Below, in pieces: positions 1 through 6,351 of a stretch of DNA of 6,354 nucleotides; within the stretch, counting starts at the first letter, position 1; the number at the start of each line of letters is the position of its first letter. A program made the translations under genes and the position numbers. Origin of the DNA: Planctomycetota bacterium (GTDB taxonomy: Bacteria > Planctomycetota > SZUA-567 > H5-PLA8); NCBI GenBank assembly GCA_025355035.1, contig JANXLS010001188.1, positions 1 through 6,354 on the forward strand, in the 5' to 3' direction. The notes beneath the pieces were generated by a model that was not told where the DNA came from, ran no database searches, and worked only from the letters and a program-made list of their open reading frames with translations.

Positions 1-2
1 CA

Positions 3-1796
3 CTCCGTACTCTCAATACGTTCGGTGAAGTTAGCGTGTACAAAAAAGAGCTTGTCAAGACGACTCCACATACACTTGGCAACGAGGCCGCAGCGCTTAT
101 CGCCATTCGAACTGGCGGCAAGGATCAACACGATGTGAAGAGTTCGCTTTCGCGCCAAGGCGGGCTGACCGGACAGTTTGAGCCGGGATTTATCAGCGTT
201 CCGGAAGCGCTTGTGGGCGCATGGAGTTTTGTACGCGGCGATAAAAAGACAGCCGCAGAGCTACTCTTCCCACGGATCGACACGATGGCGGACGATCGGT
301 GGCTCGTCATGGCCGTTCGTGATCTAATCGGCAATCATTACCATCAAGAGATGCTGAATATTTTTTCGCACGAACGCGATTATGGCCGGGTGTTGGAATT
401 GGCGACGCATCTTTCAAAGCCGGTGTTCAAGGATTTCAACTATCAATCCCGAGCGAAGGAAATCGCCGAGCAGTTGGCGAAGCGATCCGACGACTTCAAA
501 ACGTTCGTTCTGCCAGAACCCGGCGCGTGGGAAACGCAAACTAAAACGATCGATCGCCCGGGGCAAATCAAGTTTTTCGCGGAACATTTACGGTTGTTGA
601 ACTGCATTCAAATGGGCCAACCGGGAGGCGTCAGTTATAGTGATCCACAATCATCCAAACCCCGTCACGATCAGAAAACGACTGATTCAAAGGCTGTTAT
701 CAATCCGTATGTTGAGCTGAAAAAAATGAAGTTGAACATCGCCGATTTACCCGCTTTGGTCCCCTATTTGGCAGATGAAAACTACATGCCGACGTTCAGT
801 TATTGGCGCGATTTTCATCCGGCGCGCACTCTGCATCAAGTCAATTGGGTCGTCGCCGAATTGATCAATGATGCGGCGAAACGCGATCTGGCTGATCTGA
901 GAAAATACGCTGAGGAAGACGCCGATGGAAAAAAACAATACATTGAACATATCCTCGAGTTCTGCAAACAGAACGCGGGAAAAACGCGGGAGCAATTGTT
1001 GCTTGAAATTGTCGGCCAATCAAAACTGTGGCGCGAAGTGGGCTCGGCAGCATCGGAAGCGGCGCATCTGCATTTGCCCGGCGCGCTTCCCGCGCTTATC
1101 AAACGCGCGACGGATTTCACAGACAACCAAGGCGACATCGCGGAGTTGAGTTTCAACATGAAAGACCCCGAAGCTGTGGATGCGGCCCGGAGTTGGATAA
1201 AGCAAACCGGCGGCAAGAATAATGACTCCGTTCGTTTCTGGTCCGCATTGATTCTCCTGCGCGACGGTGACAAAGCGCATTTGGAAGGATTGGCAGAACT
1301 GCGCCCCCTCCTCGAAAAAGATGACGGCTCGAGTTTGTATCCGCAGGCGATTGAATCGCTGCTCGCAACGAAGAACGACGAGGCCGCGGCACTTGCGAGC
1401 GGCATTCTGAAAAAGCCGCGTTTCGATTTGGGCTGGAGCAATACGCCGATTCTTCATCGACTGCTGCTCGCCGGTCGCGATGAAGCGTTGATTTATCTGA
1501 CCGAGCGGCTCGACAGCACAAAATCAAGTGGCACGAGCAGCGGCACGTGGAAGGGCACGGATGTTCAGCGGAAAATCGTGGAAGGCGACAATGTAGCCGG
1601 TGCCATCGAACGATTGCGCTCAGACAAATACAGTTACCCATCATTGGCTCCAGACGATGAACGAACCGCTGCGCGAAAAGCGCTGAAGATCTGGCTGCAG
1701 GACCAATTCGTGCTGCTCAAAGCCGGCAAGAAATCGCAGATCAAGGAACAGGCGGAGCCGATTCGCGTCAGCCGTTGGCAAATCGACGCGCCGTAG
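3..1796 (+). CDS. Large protein of unknown function, probably alpha-helical repeat type (5' end outside window)
   Basis: I do not recognise this protein family. The reading frame is open to the left edge: the codons before the GTG at 36 read LRTLNTFGEVS with no stop. No convincing Shine-Dalgarno precedes that GTG, and the first in-frame ATG is near 285, so the true start is most likely outside the window. About 598 codons are visible, ending at TAG 1794-1796. The protein is soluble in character, rich in Ala, Leu, Lys and Asp, with many amphipathic helical stretches (for example ALPALIKRATDF and VRFWSALILLRDGDKAHL), which suggests HEAT/TPR-like helical repeats. Counting from the GTG, a low-complexity linker (Ser, Lys, Gln, Asp) lies at about residues 200-219 and a Ser/Gly/Thr-rich loop at about 497-507. 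No membrane helix or catalytic motif is evident. Any signal peptide would lie upstream. It converges on the fusion gene, with 57 bp between the stop codons. The gene call is firm; the function is unknown. Confidence 0.85.
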   Translation, partial: LRTLNTFGEVSVYKKELVKTTPHTLGNEAAALIAIRTGGKDQHDVKSSLSRQGGLTGQFEPGFISVPEALVGAWSFVRGDKKTAAELLFPRIDTMADDRWLVMAVRDLIGNHYHQEMLNIFSHERDYGRVLELATHLSKPVFKDFNYQSRAKEIAEQLAKRSDDFKTFVLPEPGAWETQTKTIDRPGQIKFFAEHLRLLNCIQMGQPGGVSYSDPQSSKPRHDQKTTDSKAVINPYVELKKMKLNIADLPALVPYLADENYMPTFSYWRDFHPARTLHQVNWVVAELINDAAKRDLADLRKYAEEDADGKKQYIEHILEFCKQNAGKTREQLLLEIVGQSKLWREVGSAASEAAHLHLPGALPALIKRATDFTDNQGDIAELSFNMKDPEAVDAARSWIKQTGGKNNDSVRFWSALILLRDGDKAHLEGLAELRPLLEKDDGSSLYPQAIESLLATKNDEAAALASGILKKPRFDLGWSNTPILHRLLLAGRDEALIYLTERLDSTKSSGTSSGTWKGTDVQRKIVEGDNVAGAIERLRSDKYSYPSLAPDDERTAARKALKIWLQDQFVLLKAGKKSQIKEQAEPIRVSRWQIDAP

Positions 1797-1809
1797 TTTT
1801 TAAACGCGC

Positions 1810-1826
1810 CCCAGGGGCTTTCTGGG
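1810..1826 (-). terminator. Weak candidate terminator hairpin between convergent genes
   Basis: CCCAG (1810-1814) and CTGGG (1822-1826) form a 5-bp stem with a 7-nt loop in the 57-bp gap between the two convergent stop codons. On the minus strand it is followed by GCGCGTTTAAAAAC, which is a poor U-tract. On the plus strand no T-run follows. The position suits a shared terminator, but the stem is short, so this is only a candidate. Confidence 0.22.
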
Positions 1827-1853
1827 AAACTCCGTCGTCATGCGGCGCTTCAT

Positions 1854-3932
1854 TTATTTCTCCACAGCCTTCGCGCCGTCGCCGGGCTTGTACGGAACGG
1901 ACATGTCCGGCGGCGAAACGCCCAACATGGCGGCGATTGACTCCATCATCTTCGCTGAAATTTTCGCAACATCTTCCTTCGATGCATTTTTCGGAACAGT
2001 GAACGGTTCGCCGTAGATCGCTGTTATTTTTTTAAAGCTCGGGAATTTGGCGTAGCGCGGGAAGGCGTCCCAATTGCCTTTCAGCGCGACCGGAATCACC
2101 ATCGCTCCGGAGCGCTGAGCGAGGAACATCGCGCCACCCTGGGGCGGATACAATTTCTTTTCGTAAGCGACTTGACCCTCTGGGAAAATGCCCATGCAGA
2201 CGCCTTTTTCAAGCGACGCGACCCCCGTCTTCAACGCTTGCAGATTCTTTTTTTCGTCAATCGGAATGGCGCTCAGCCAGCGAAAAATCGGGTGCGCGAC
2301 CGACGTGTAATACGACGAATACATCATGTATTGGACCATGCGCGGGCAACCGGCTCCGAGCAAAATCGGATCCAGAAAACTGCCGTGATTGGCGACCAGT
2401 ATGACCGCCCCTTCTTTCGGGACTTTGTCCGCTCCAACCGTGCTGTAGCGGAAGAAGATTTTGATCAGAATCAGCGATGTGATACTGCAGAGTGAGAACT
2501 GAAGTTTCATCCGCCAATTGGGTGCCGGGATGTCCGTGTCGCGTTTCCAAATATCCGCGTCAACGAGCCACGCAAAGATGAAGACGAACGGGATCATCCA
2601 CAAAATAATCGTCGGTAGCACCGCGATGATCTCGCCTTTTTGCGCGGGCGAAAGTTGTTCGCTCAGAAAGTACGTCGTGGCCAGTGTGCAGATACCGAAC
2701 GCGACGGCCTTCAGCGCAAAGATGCGCCCTCGGTAGCGTTCGTCAGCGATGGCGAGGATGTCGGCGTCAACGCGCCCCAGCATCATTCCTCCGCCCAACG
2801 CCATCATGAAGAGAAACGGAAAGAAGAGCGGTGGCGCAACCGTAGCTCCCAAGGCTGCCGGAAACGTGAATGCCATCATGCCGATGCCCACAAGCAGAAA
2901 CGCAGGCGTGTACGCGAAGACGGGGCTGACGCTGCGCTGCGTTTTGCCCGCGCCAATGGCTCCCAGCACAATGCCCAACCCCGCAAGGCCCAATCCGTTT
3001 GACGTGAAAGACGTGATGCCCCCCCCCGTCAATGAGATCACGTGAGTCGCGTAATAGTTGATAAAGACCAGGACCATCGCGGCCATCGTCCAGAACACAG
3101 TTTCGAAGAAGCAGAGCGCCAGAAGGCTCGGGTGCTTCGTGCAATATTTGAACCCGTCATATTGCTCGGCCAAGTATTCGCCAAACGACATTTTTTGCGT
3201 CGCGTGTCCCGTCCCGTCGCCCTGCTTTTGGTTGTTCGGAATCGTGACATTTTGCGGAAGCAACCGAAAAATCAGCGACGACACCAAAAAGAGCGCCGAC
3301 GCCGCAAAGGCCATGTTGACAGGGCCGAGCGACTCGGCTTTCGCAAGTTGCATCCCGGCGAGTCCGCCGATCAAATAGCTGACCAGTCCCGCCGTCGCAA
3401 TCAAACTGGCGCCCAACGCGCGGCGTTCTTCAGGTAGAACGTCCGGGACAATCGACGCGCGCGCCGGACTGAACGGGACCGTGATCGCGTTGAGCAGCAC
3501 GACCAGCGCCAGGCCCAGCGTCCACTCGAGCGGAATCGTCCCAAAAGAACCCAGTATTCGCAGCCCGGTCAAATCGCGGAGCAGCCAGACGAATCCCAGC
3601 ACAACGGCGACTTTGATCGCTTCAATCCACGTCAACAATCGACGCCGGTCGCACGAATCCACCCACGAACCCACGAGCGCGTAGAGAATGAGCATCGGCA
3701 GAATCGAAAAAATTTGAACCCGCAGATTCTGGCGGCTCGCCAGTTCCTTCAATTCTTCCGTTTTACCTTGAAAAATTTCGTTCGCCGTAGCAATCATCAG
3801 CCCCTGATAAAAACGGTCGCCCAAAGCGCCGAGCAGTGATGCAGAGAGTAGCTTCAAGTAGCCCGGGTACGCGAAGACGTTTTTCGCTGTGGCCGTTTTA
3901 TCGGCTGGGACAGAGTCGGTGTTATCAGCCAT
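1854..3932 (-). CDS. MFS transporter fused to PlsC-type (1-acylglycerol-phosphate) acyltransferase, 692 aa
   Basis: This is an inner-membrane fusion protein. Residues ~20-460 form a 12-helix major facilitator domain resembling the lysophospholipid transporter LplT. The conserved loop after helix 2 reads GSWVDSCDRRRLL (88-100), and a polar cytoplasmic loop lies at ~225-265. A further hydrophobic helix (~476-494) leads into a PlsC/LPLAT domain (~500-670). That domain has the HX4D catalytic motif (H516, D521 in NHGSFLD), FPEG (583-586) and a VIPVALKG motif IV (611-618). By family knowledge it should move an acyl group to a lysophospholipid or lysophosphatidate on the cytoplasmic face, with the MFS half possibly flipping the lipid substrate. 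Unlike LplT-Aas systems, there is no AMP-binding acyl-ACP synthetase domain. The ATG at 3932 is preceded by GAGG (3937-3940) with a short 4-nt spacer. The stop is TAA at 1854-1856. Fold and fusion are confident; the exact substrate is inferred. Confidence 0.93.
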   Translation of the reverse strand: MADNTDSVPADKTATAKNVFAYPGYLKLLSASLLGALGDRFYQGLMIATANEIFQGKTEELKELASRQNLRVQIFSILPMLILYALVGSWVDSCDRRRLLTWIEAIKVAVVLGFVWLLRDLTGLRILGSFGTIPLEWTLGLALVVLLNAITVPFSPARASIVPDVLPEERRALGASLIATAGLVSYLIGGLAGMQLAKAESLGPVNMAFAASALFLVSSLIFRLLPQNVTIPNNQKQGDGTGHATQKMSFGEYLAEQYDGFKYCTKHPSLLALCFFETVFWTMAAMVLVFINYYATHVISLTGGGITSFTSNGLGLAGLGIVLGAIGAGKTQRSVSPVFAYTPAFLLVGIGMMAFTFPAALGATVAPPLFFPFLFMMALGGGMMLGRVDADILAIADERYRGRIFALKAVAFGICTLATTYFLSEQLSPAQKGEIIAVLPTIILWMIPFVFIFAWLVDADIWKRDTDIPAPNWRMKLQFSLCSITSLILIKIFFRYSTVGADKVPKEGAVILVANHGSFLDPILLGAGCPRMVQYMMYSSYYTSVAHPIFRWLSAIPIDEKKNLQALKTGVASLEKGVCMGIFPEGQVAYEKKLYPPQGGAMFLAQRSGAMVIPVALKGNWDAFPRYAKFPSFKKITAIYGEPFTVPKNASKEDVAKISAKMMESIAAMLGVSPPDMSVPYKPGDGAKAVEK

Positions 3933-3960
3933 GGGGCCTCGTGGGGTGTTACGAAAAAAA

Positions 3961-4152
3961 GTAACCGTTCAGTCCTGCCAAAAGATGTCTCTCGCAAAGA
4001 CGCAAAGACGCAAAGAAAAGAAGAGTAAAACCGTTTCATGCTCAAGAATACATTTTAAACAGTCGAGACATCGGACCTGTCATTTCCCCTTCTCTTTCTT
4101 TTCGTTCTTTGCGCCTTTGCGAGAGGGAAAAACGAGGGAACTGAACGGTTAC
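3961..4152. repeat. Palindromic MITE/REP-like element with 13-bp terminal inverted repeats
   Basis: The ends are perfect inverted repeats: GTAACCGTTCAGT (3961-3973) and ACTGAACGGTTAC (4140-4152). Nested inside, CTCTCGCAAAGACGCAAAGA (3989-4008) pairs with 4106-4125, giving 19 of 20 matches. The two arm pairs are spaced almost symmetrically (15 and 14 nt). The left arm holds three tandem CGCAAAGA octamers (3993-4016). The central ~95 bp is unpaired and has no coding character. I recognise CGCAAAG-rich intergenic sequence as a type often dispersed in environmental bacterial genomes, where it yields spurious small ORFs reading like FAPLRE or FASLRE. No transposase is present, so if the element is mobile it is non-autonomous. 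As RNA it could fold into a long stem between pgm and the fusion gene and affect read-through. Confidence 0.65.
3993..4016. repeat. Three tandem copies of octamer CGCAAAGA
   Basis: Exact copies lie at 3993-4000, 4001-4008 and 4009-4016. They form the left internal arm of the palindromic element. The right arm carries only about one and a half degenerate copies on the opposite strand, so the octamer number appears to have changed in one arm. Confidence 0.8.
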
Positions 4153-4257
4153 CGAAAAAACTGAATTGATTCCGCAAGTCACAGCGGAGACGTCACGGAG
4201 TGCAATGGAAATGAAGTGACAAAGTTGATTCTTCATACGCTCGAATTCCCTGCCGCG
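4153..4257. other. Short non-coding stretch downstream of pgm
   Basis: These 105 bp lie between the palindromic element and the pgm stop codon. I see no gene and no convincing terminator for pgm. Two CGGAG motifs and two GTCAC motifs repeat within 4179-4201, which resembles debris of a second dispersed repeat type. A run of six A at 4155-4160 reads as U6 on the minus strand, but no stable stem precedes it apart from the 4-bp near-palindrome GAATTGATTC (4163-4172). Confidence 0.4.
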
Positions 4258-5904
4258 CTACGCTCCCCCCAACGCCGCCGTCACCATCGCCTGAGCCTCT
4301 TCCTGTATCCGCTTCAAATGCGCCGCGTCTTTGAAACTCTCCGAATAGATCTTGTAAATGTCTTCCGTCCCCGACGGTCGTGCTGCAAACCAGCCGTTTT
4401 TCGCCGCGACTTTCAGCCCGCCGATCGCCGCTCCGTTGCCCGGCGCACTCGTCAGGATCGCTTCAATTTTCTCACCCGCCAACTCCCGCGATTGGACCTG
4501 CGACGGCGACAGTTTCTTCAGCATCGCTTTCTGCGCCCCGTTGGCTTTCGCGTCGATGCGATCGTAAACCGGCGCACCGAATTCCTGCGTCAGTCCCGTG
4601 TAAATCTCGCCGGGATCGCGCCCCATTTTCGCCGTGATCTCCGCCGAAAGCAGCGCCGGGACAAGCCCATCTTTGTCGGTCGTCCACACGTTTCCGTCGC
4701 GCCGAACGAACGTCGCGCCCGCGCTCTCTTCGCCCACAAATCCCAGCGAGCCGTCCATCAGTCCATCGACGAACCACTTGAATCCGACCGGCACCTCGTA
4801 CACCTTGCGACCGACTTTTCCAGCAACCCGATCGATCATACCGCTGCTGACCAGCGTCTTGCCGATCATCGCATCCGTGCGCCATTTTGGACGGTACTGG
4901 AACAGATAGTTGATGCAGACCGAAAGATAGTGATTCGGCGGCATCAACCCACTGCTCTTTGTCACAATTCCGTGCCGGTCGTGATCCGTGTCGCATGCGA
5001 AGGCGATGTCGAAACGGTCTTTCAATCCAATCAAACTCTGCATCGCGGATGGCGATGACGGGTCCATTCGAATCTTGCCGTCCCAATCGACAGTCATGAA
5101 TCGGAACGTTTCATCAACCGCATCATTAACAACCGTCAAATCCAGCTTGTAACGCTCACCGATCCGGCCCCAATAATGCACCCCCGCGCCACCCAGCGGA
5201 TCAACTCCCATGCGAATTTTGGAGCTGCGAATCAGATCGAAGTCGAGCACGTTTTCGAGGTCCGCGACGTACGTGTTTAAGTAGTCGTGCTTGTGCGTCG
5301 TCGATGCGCGCAACGCCTTTTCCAGCGTCACTCGCTTCACGCCCGCCATGCCATTCTTCAGATACTCGTTCGCCTTCGCCTCGATCCAATTCGTCGCCGT
5401 CGTATCTGCCGGGCCACCGTTCGGCGGGTTGTATTTGAAGCCTCCGTCCTGCGGCGGATTGTGCGATGGCGTGATCACGATCCCATCTGCCAGTCTCGTC
5501 GTTCTCCCCTTATTATACGTCAGAATCGCATGCGAAATCGCCGGCGTCGGCGCGTAGTCATCACCATCCGCGATCATGACCTCCACGCCATTCGCAGCCA
5601 GCACTTCAAGCGCGCTGCCCAGCGCCGGCGTTGACAGCGCATGCGTGTCCATCCCCAAAAACAAAGGCCCGTCGATCTTCTGTTCTGTACGATAGACGCA
5701 GATCGCCTGGCTGATCGCGAGAATATGCAGTTCGTTGAACGACCGATTGAACGCCGATCCGCGATGCCCGGATGTCCCAAATGCCACCCGCTGTTCCGGA
5801 ACTGATACGTCCGGCTGGTCGGAATAATAAGCCGTGATCAACTTTGGGATGCTGATCAGCATCGACTGCGGCGCAACTTTTCCAGCCAGAGGGCTCAGCG
5901 GCAT
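4258..5904 (-). CDS. pgm: Phosphoglucomutase, alpha-D-glucose phosphate-specific (548 aa)
   Basis: This enzyme interconverts glucose 1-phosphate and glucose 6-phosphate in the cytoplasm, linking glycolysis to glycogen and nucleotide-sugar synthesis. From the ATG at 5902-5904 the protein is 548 residues, close to the 546 of E. coli Pgm, and it matches that protein along its whole length as I recall it. Four alpha-D-phosphohexomutase signatures are intact: the phosphoserine loop TPSHNPP with catalytic S147, the Mg-binding loop DTDHDRHG (Asp 305, 307, 309), the sugar-binding loop GEESAG (391-396) and the phosphate-binding loop RPSGTED (509-515). FGTSGHRGS lies near the N-terminus. The frame can be extended to a TTG at 5934, but the ATG at 5904 is chosen because AGGAGA stands 6 nt before it and homology begins there. 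The stop is TAG at 4258-4260. It is probably the first gene of its transcription unit. Nothing suggests loss of function. Confidence 0.98.
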   Translation of the reverse strand: MPLSPLAGKVAPQSMLISIPKLITAYYSDQPDVSVPEQRVAFGTSGHRGSAFNRSFNELHILAISQAICVYRTEQKIDGPLFLGMDTHALSTPALGSALEVLAANGVEVMIADGDDYAPTPAISHAILTYNKGRTTRLADGIVITPSHNPPQDGGFKYNPPNGGPADTTATNWIEAKANEYLKNGMAGVKRVTLEKALRASTTHKHDYLNTYVADLENVLDFDLIRSSKIRMGVDPLGGAGVHYWGRIGERYKLDLTVVNDAVDETFRFMTVDWDGKIRMDPSSPSAMQSLIGLKDRFDIAFACDTDHDRHGIVTKSSGLMPPNHYLSVCINYLFQYRPKWRTDAMIGKTLVSSGMIDRVAGKVGRKVYEVPVGFKWFVDGLMDGSLGFVGEESAGATFVRRDGNVWTTDKDGLVPALLSAEITAKMGRDPGEIYTGLTQEFGAPVYDRIDAKANGAQKAMLKKLSPSQVQSRELAGEKIEAILTSAPGNGAAIGGLKVAAKNGWFAARPSGTEDIYKIYSESFKDAAHLKRIQEEAQAMVTAALGGA

Positions 5905-5910
5905 AGCGGT

Positions 5911-5916
5911 TCTCCT
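5911..5916 (-). promoter_or_regulatory. Shine-Dalgarno site of pgm
   Basis: On the minus strand AGGAGA lies 6 nt before the ATG at 5904. It decides the start in favour of this ATG over the upstream in-frame TTG at 5934, which would place the ribosome binding site inside the coding region. Confidence 0.85.
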
Positions 5917-5934
5917 GTCAGGGGTTGACCGCAA

Positions 5935-5963
5935 ATGCTACAGAGTCCCTATGCCTTTATCAA
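5935..5963 (-). promoter_or_regulatory. Candidate sigma70-type promoter of pgm
   Basis: On the minus strand a -35 box TTGATA (5958-5963, 5 of 6 to TTGACA) and a -10 box TAGCAT (5935-5940, 4 of 6 to TATAAT) are separated by exactly 17 nt. Transcription would begin near 5928, giving a leader of about 24 nt that contains the AGGAGA ribosome binding site. The geometry is good and the position is right. It is still a pattern match, since -10/-35 boxes are not equally conserved in all phyla. Confidence 0.5.
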
Positions 5964-5994
5964 CCAAATCCGTCCCCAAAACAACCGCTTCACT

Positions 5995-6194
5995 CGTTCC
6001 CGAAGTTGCACATACGTGCACAATTCCGCCGCCCGGCGTGACTCCATTAATCCCAACCCGGTCTCCAAGTATGCCTTCCATCATCCGCCACTCCGTTCCA
6101 AAAGTTGCACATGTGTAGAAACCAGCCTCATTACCCCCATATCCTCGCTCCATCATCTCAAGAATTGGCGTTCCTTAAATTGCACTACGTGCGC
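5995..6194. repeat. Three degenerate direct repeats with palindromic GCAC/GTGC cores upstream of pgm
   Basis: On the plus strand each copy reads CGTTCC, then 3-4 variable bases, then A[AG]TTGCAC and a palindromic core. The copies start at 5995, 6094 and 6169 (spacings 99 and 75 bp). The cores are TGCACATACGTGCA (6007-6020), CACATGTG (6108-6115) and GCACTACGTGC (6182-6192). Copies 2 and 3 also share TCCATCATC upstream (6077-6085 and 6149-6157). The nearest copy ends about 30 bp upstream of the predicted pgm -35 box, with its core centred near -86, a range used by activators. They may be binding sites for a dimeric regulator, a dispersed repeat, or remains of a tandemly repeated sequence. Confidence 0.5.
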
Positions 6195-6311
6195 TTATTG
6201 GAATATTCGGTATATAATACAATATCTCGATCACAAAATACCCTATTATTAGACGTATATCTTGCGCATTTATTGCAGCTTTTTTTGGATTTCCACAAAG
6301 CCACCCCTGCC
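6195..6311. other. AT-rich non-coding stretch
   Basis: By hand count positions 6195-6300 are about 30% GC, far below the neighbouring genes. I see no gene. The plus strand holds a perfect TATAAT (6213-6218) inside the near-palindrome GTATATAATAC (6210-6220), but no -35 box at a proper distance. A T7 run lies at 6280-6286. The stretch separates the repeat array upstream of pgm from the terminator at the right edge. Confidence 0.4.
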
Positions 6312-6351
6312 AAAAAACGAAGACGCCCGGCATCAACTTCAGCCGGGCGTC
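6312..6351 (-). terminator. Strong intrinsic terminator, leftward, for a gene beyond the right edge
   Basis: GACGCCCGGC (6322-6331) and GCCGGGCGTC (6342-6351) form a perfect 10-bp GC-rich stem around a 10-nt loop. On the minus strand the stem is followed by TTCGTTTTTT (6321 down to 6312), a typical U-tract. It should end transcription of a minus-strand gene located to the right of the window, and so insulates pgm from read-through. On the plus strand only CCT follows before the window ends, so activity in that direction cannot be judged. Confidence 0.85.

Noticed and set aside
836..1441. 201-codon frame antisense to the first gene
   Set aside because: Shadow of a GC-biased coding region: Ser/Arg/Ala-rich, no motif, fully overlapped by a better frame.
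3854..4236. Small frames on both strands in the pgm-fusion gap (containing FASLRE and FAPLRE)
   Set aside because: They are translations of the palindromic CGCAAAGA repeat, a known source of spurious small genes, and they lack ribosome binding sites.
4216..5058. 280-codon frame antisense to pgm
   Set aside because: Extremely Arg-rich translation of the complement of a well-identified pgm gene, with no recognisable domain.
5932..5934. TTG as the start of pgm (558-aa version)
   Set aside because: It lies at the edge of the predicted -10 box, upstream of the AGGAGA site, and the extra ten residues have no counterpart in known Pgm proteins.
5938..6156. 72-codon minus-strand frame (MMERGYGGNEAG...) ending 33 bp before the pgm start
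   Set aside because: No Shine-Dalgarno at a proper distance from its ATG. It runs over the repeat array and the predicted pgm promoter, and its Gly-rich content follows from the repeats. A small peptide cannot be fully excluded.
5995..6194. Possible CRISPR array or iteron set
   Set aside because: Only three degenerate copies with unequal spacing (99 and 75 bp), no uniform repeat and no cas or replication gene nearby.
5935..6252. 105-codon plus-strand frame over the same region
   Set aside because: It begins inside the pgm promoter at a non-ATG start, has no ribosome binding site and has low-quality composition. The repeated Cys-Thr pieces only reflect the DNA repeats.
6267..6286. Plus-strand terminator ending in the T7 run at 6280-6286
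   Set aside because: Only a 3-bp stem (TGC/GCA) can form before the T-run, too weak to support a terminator.
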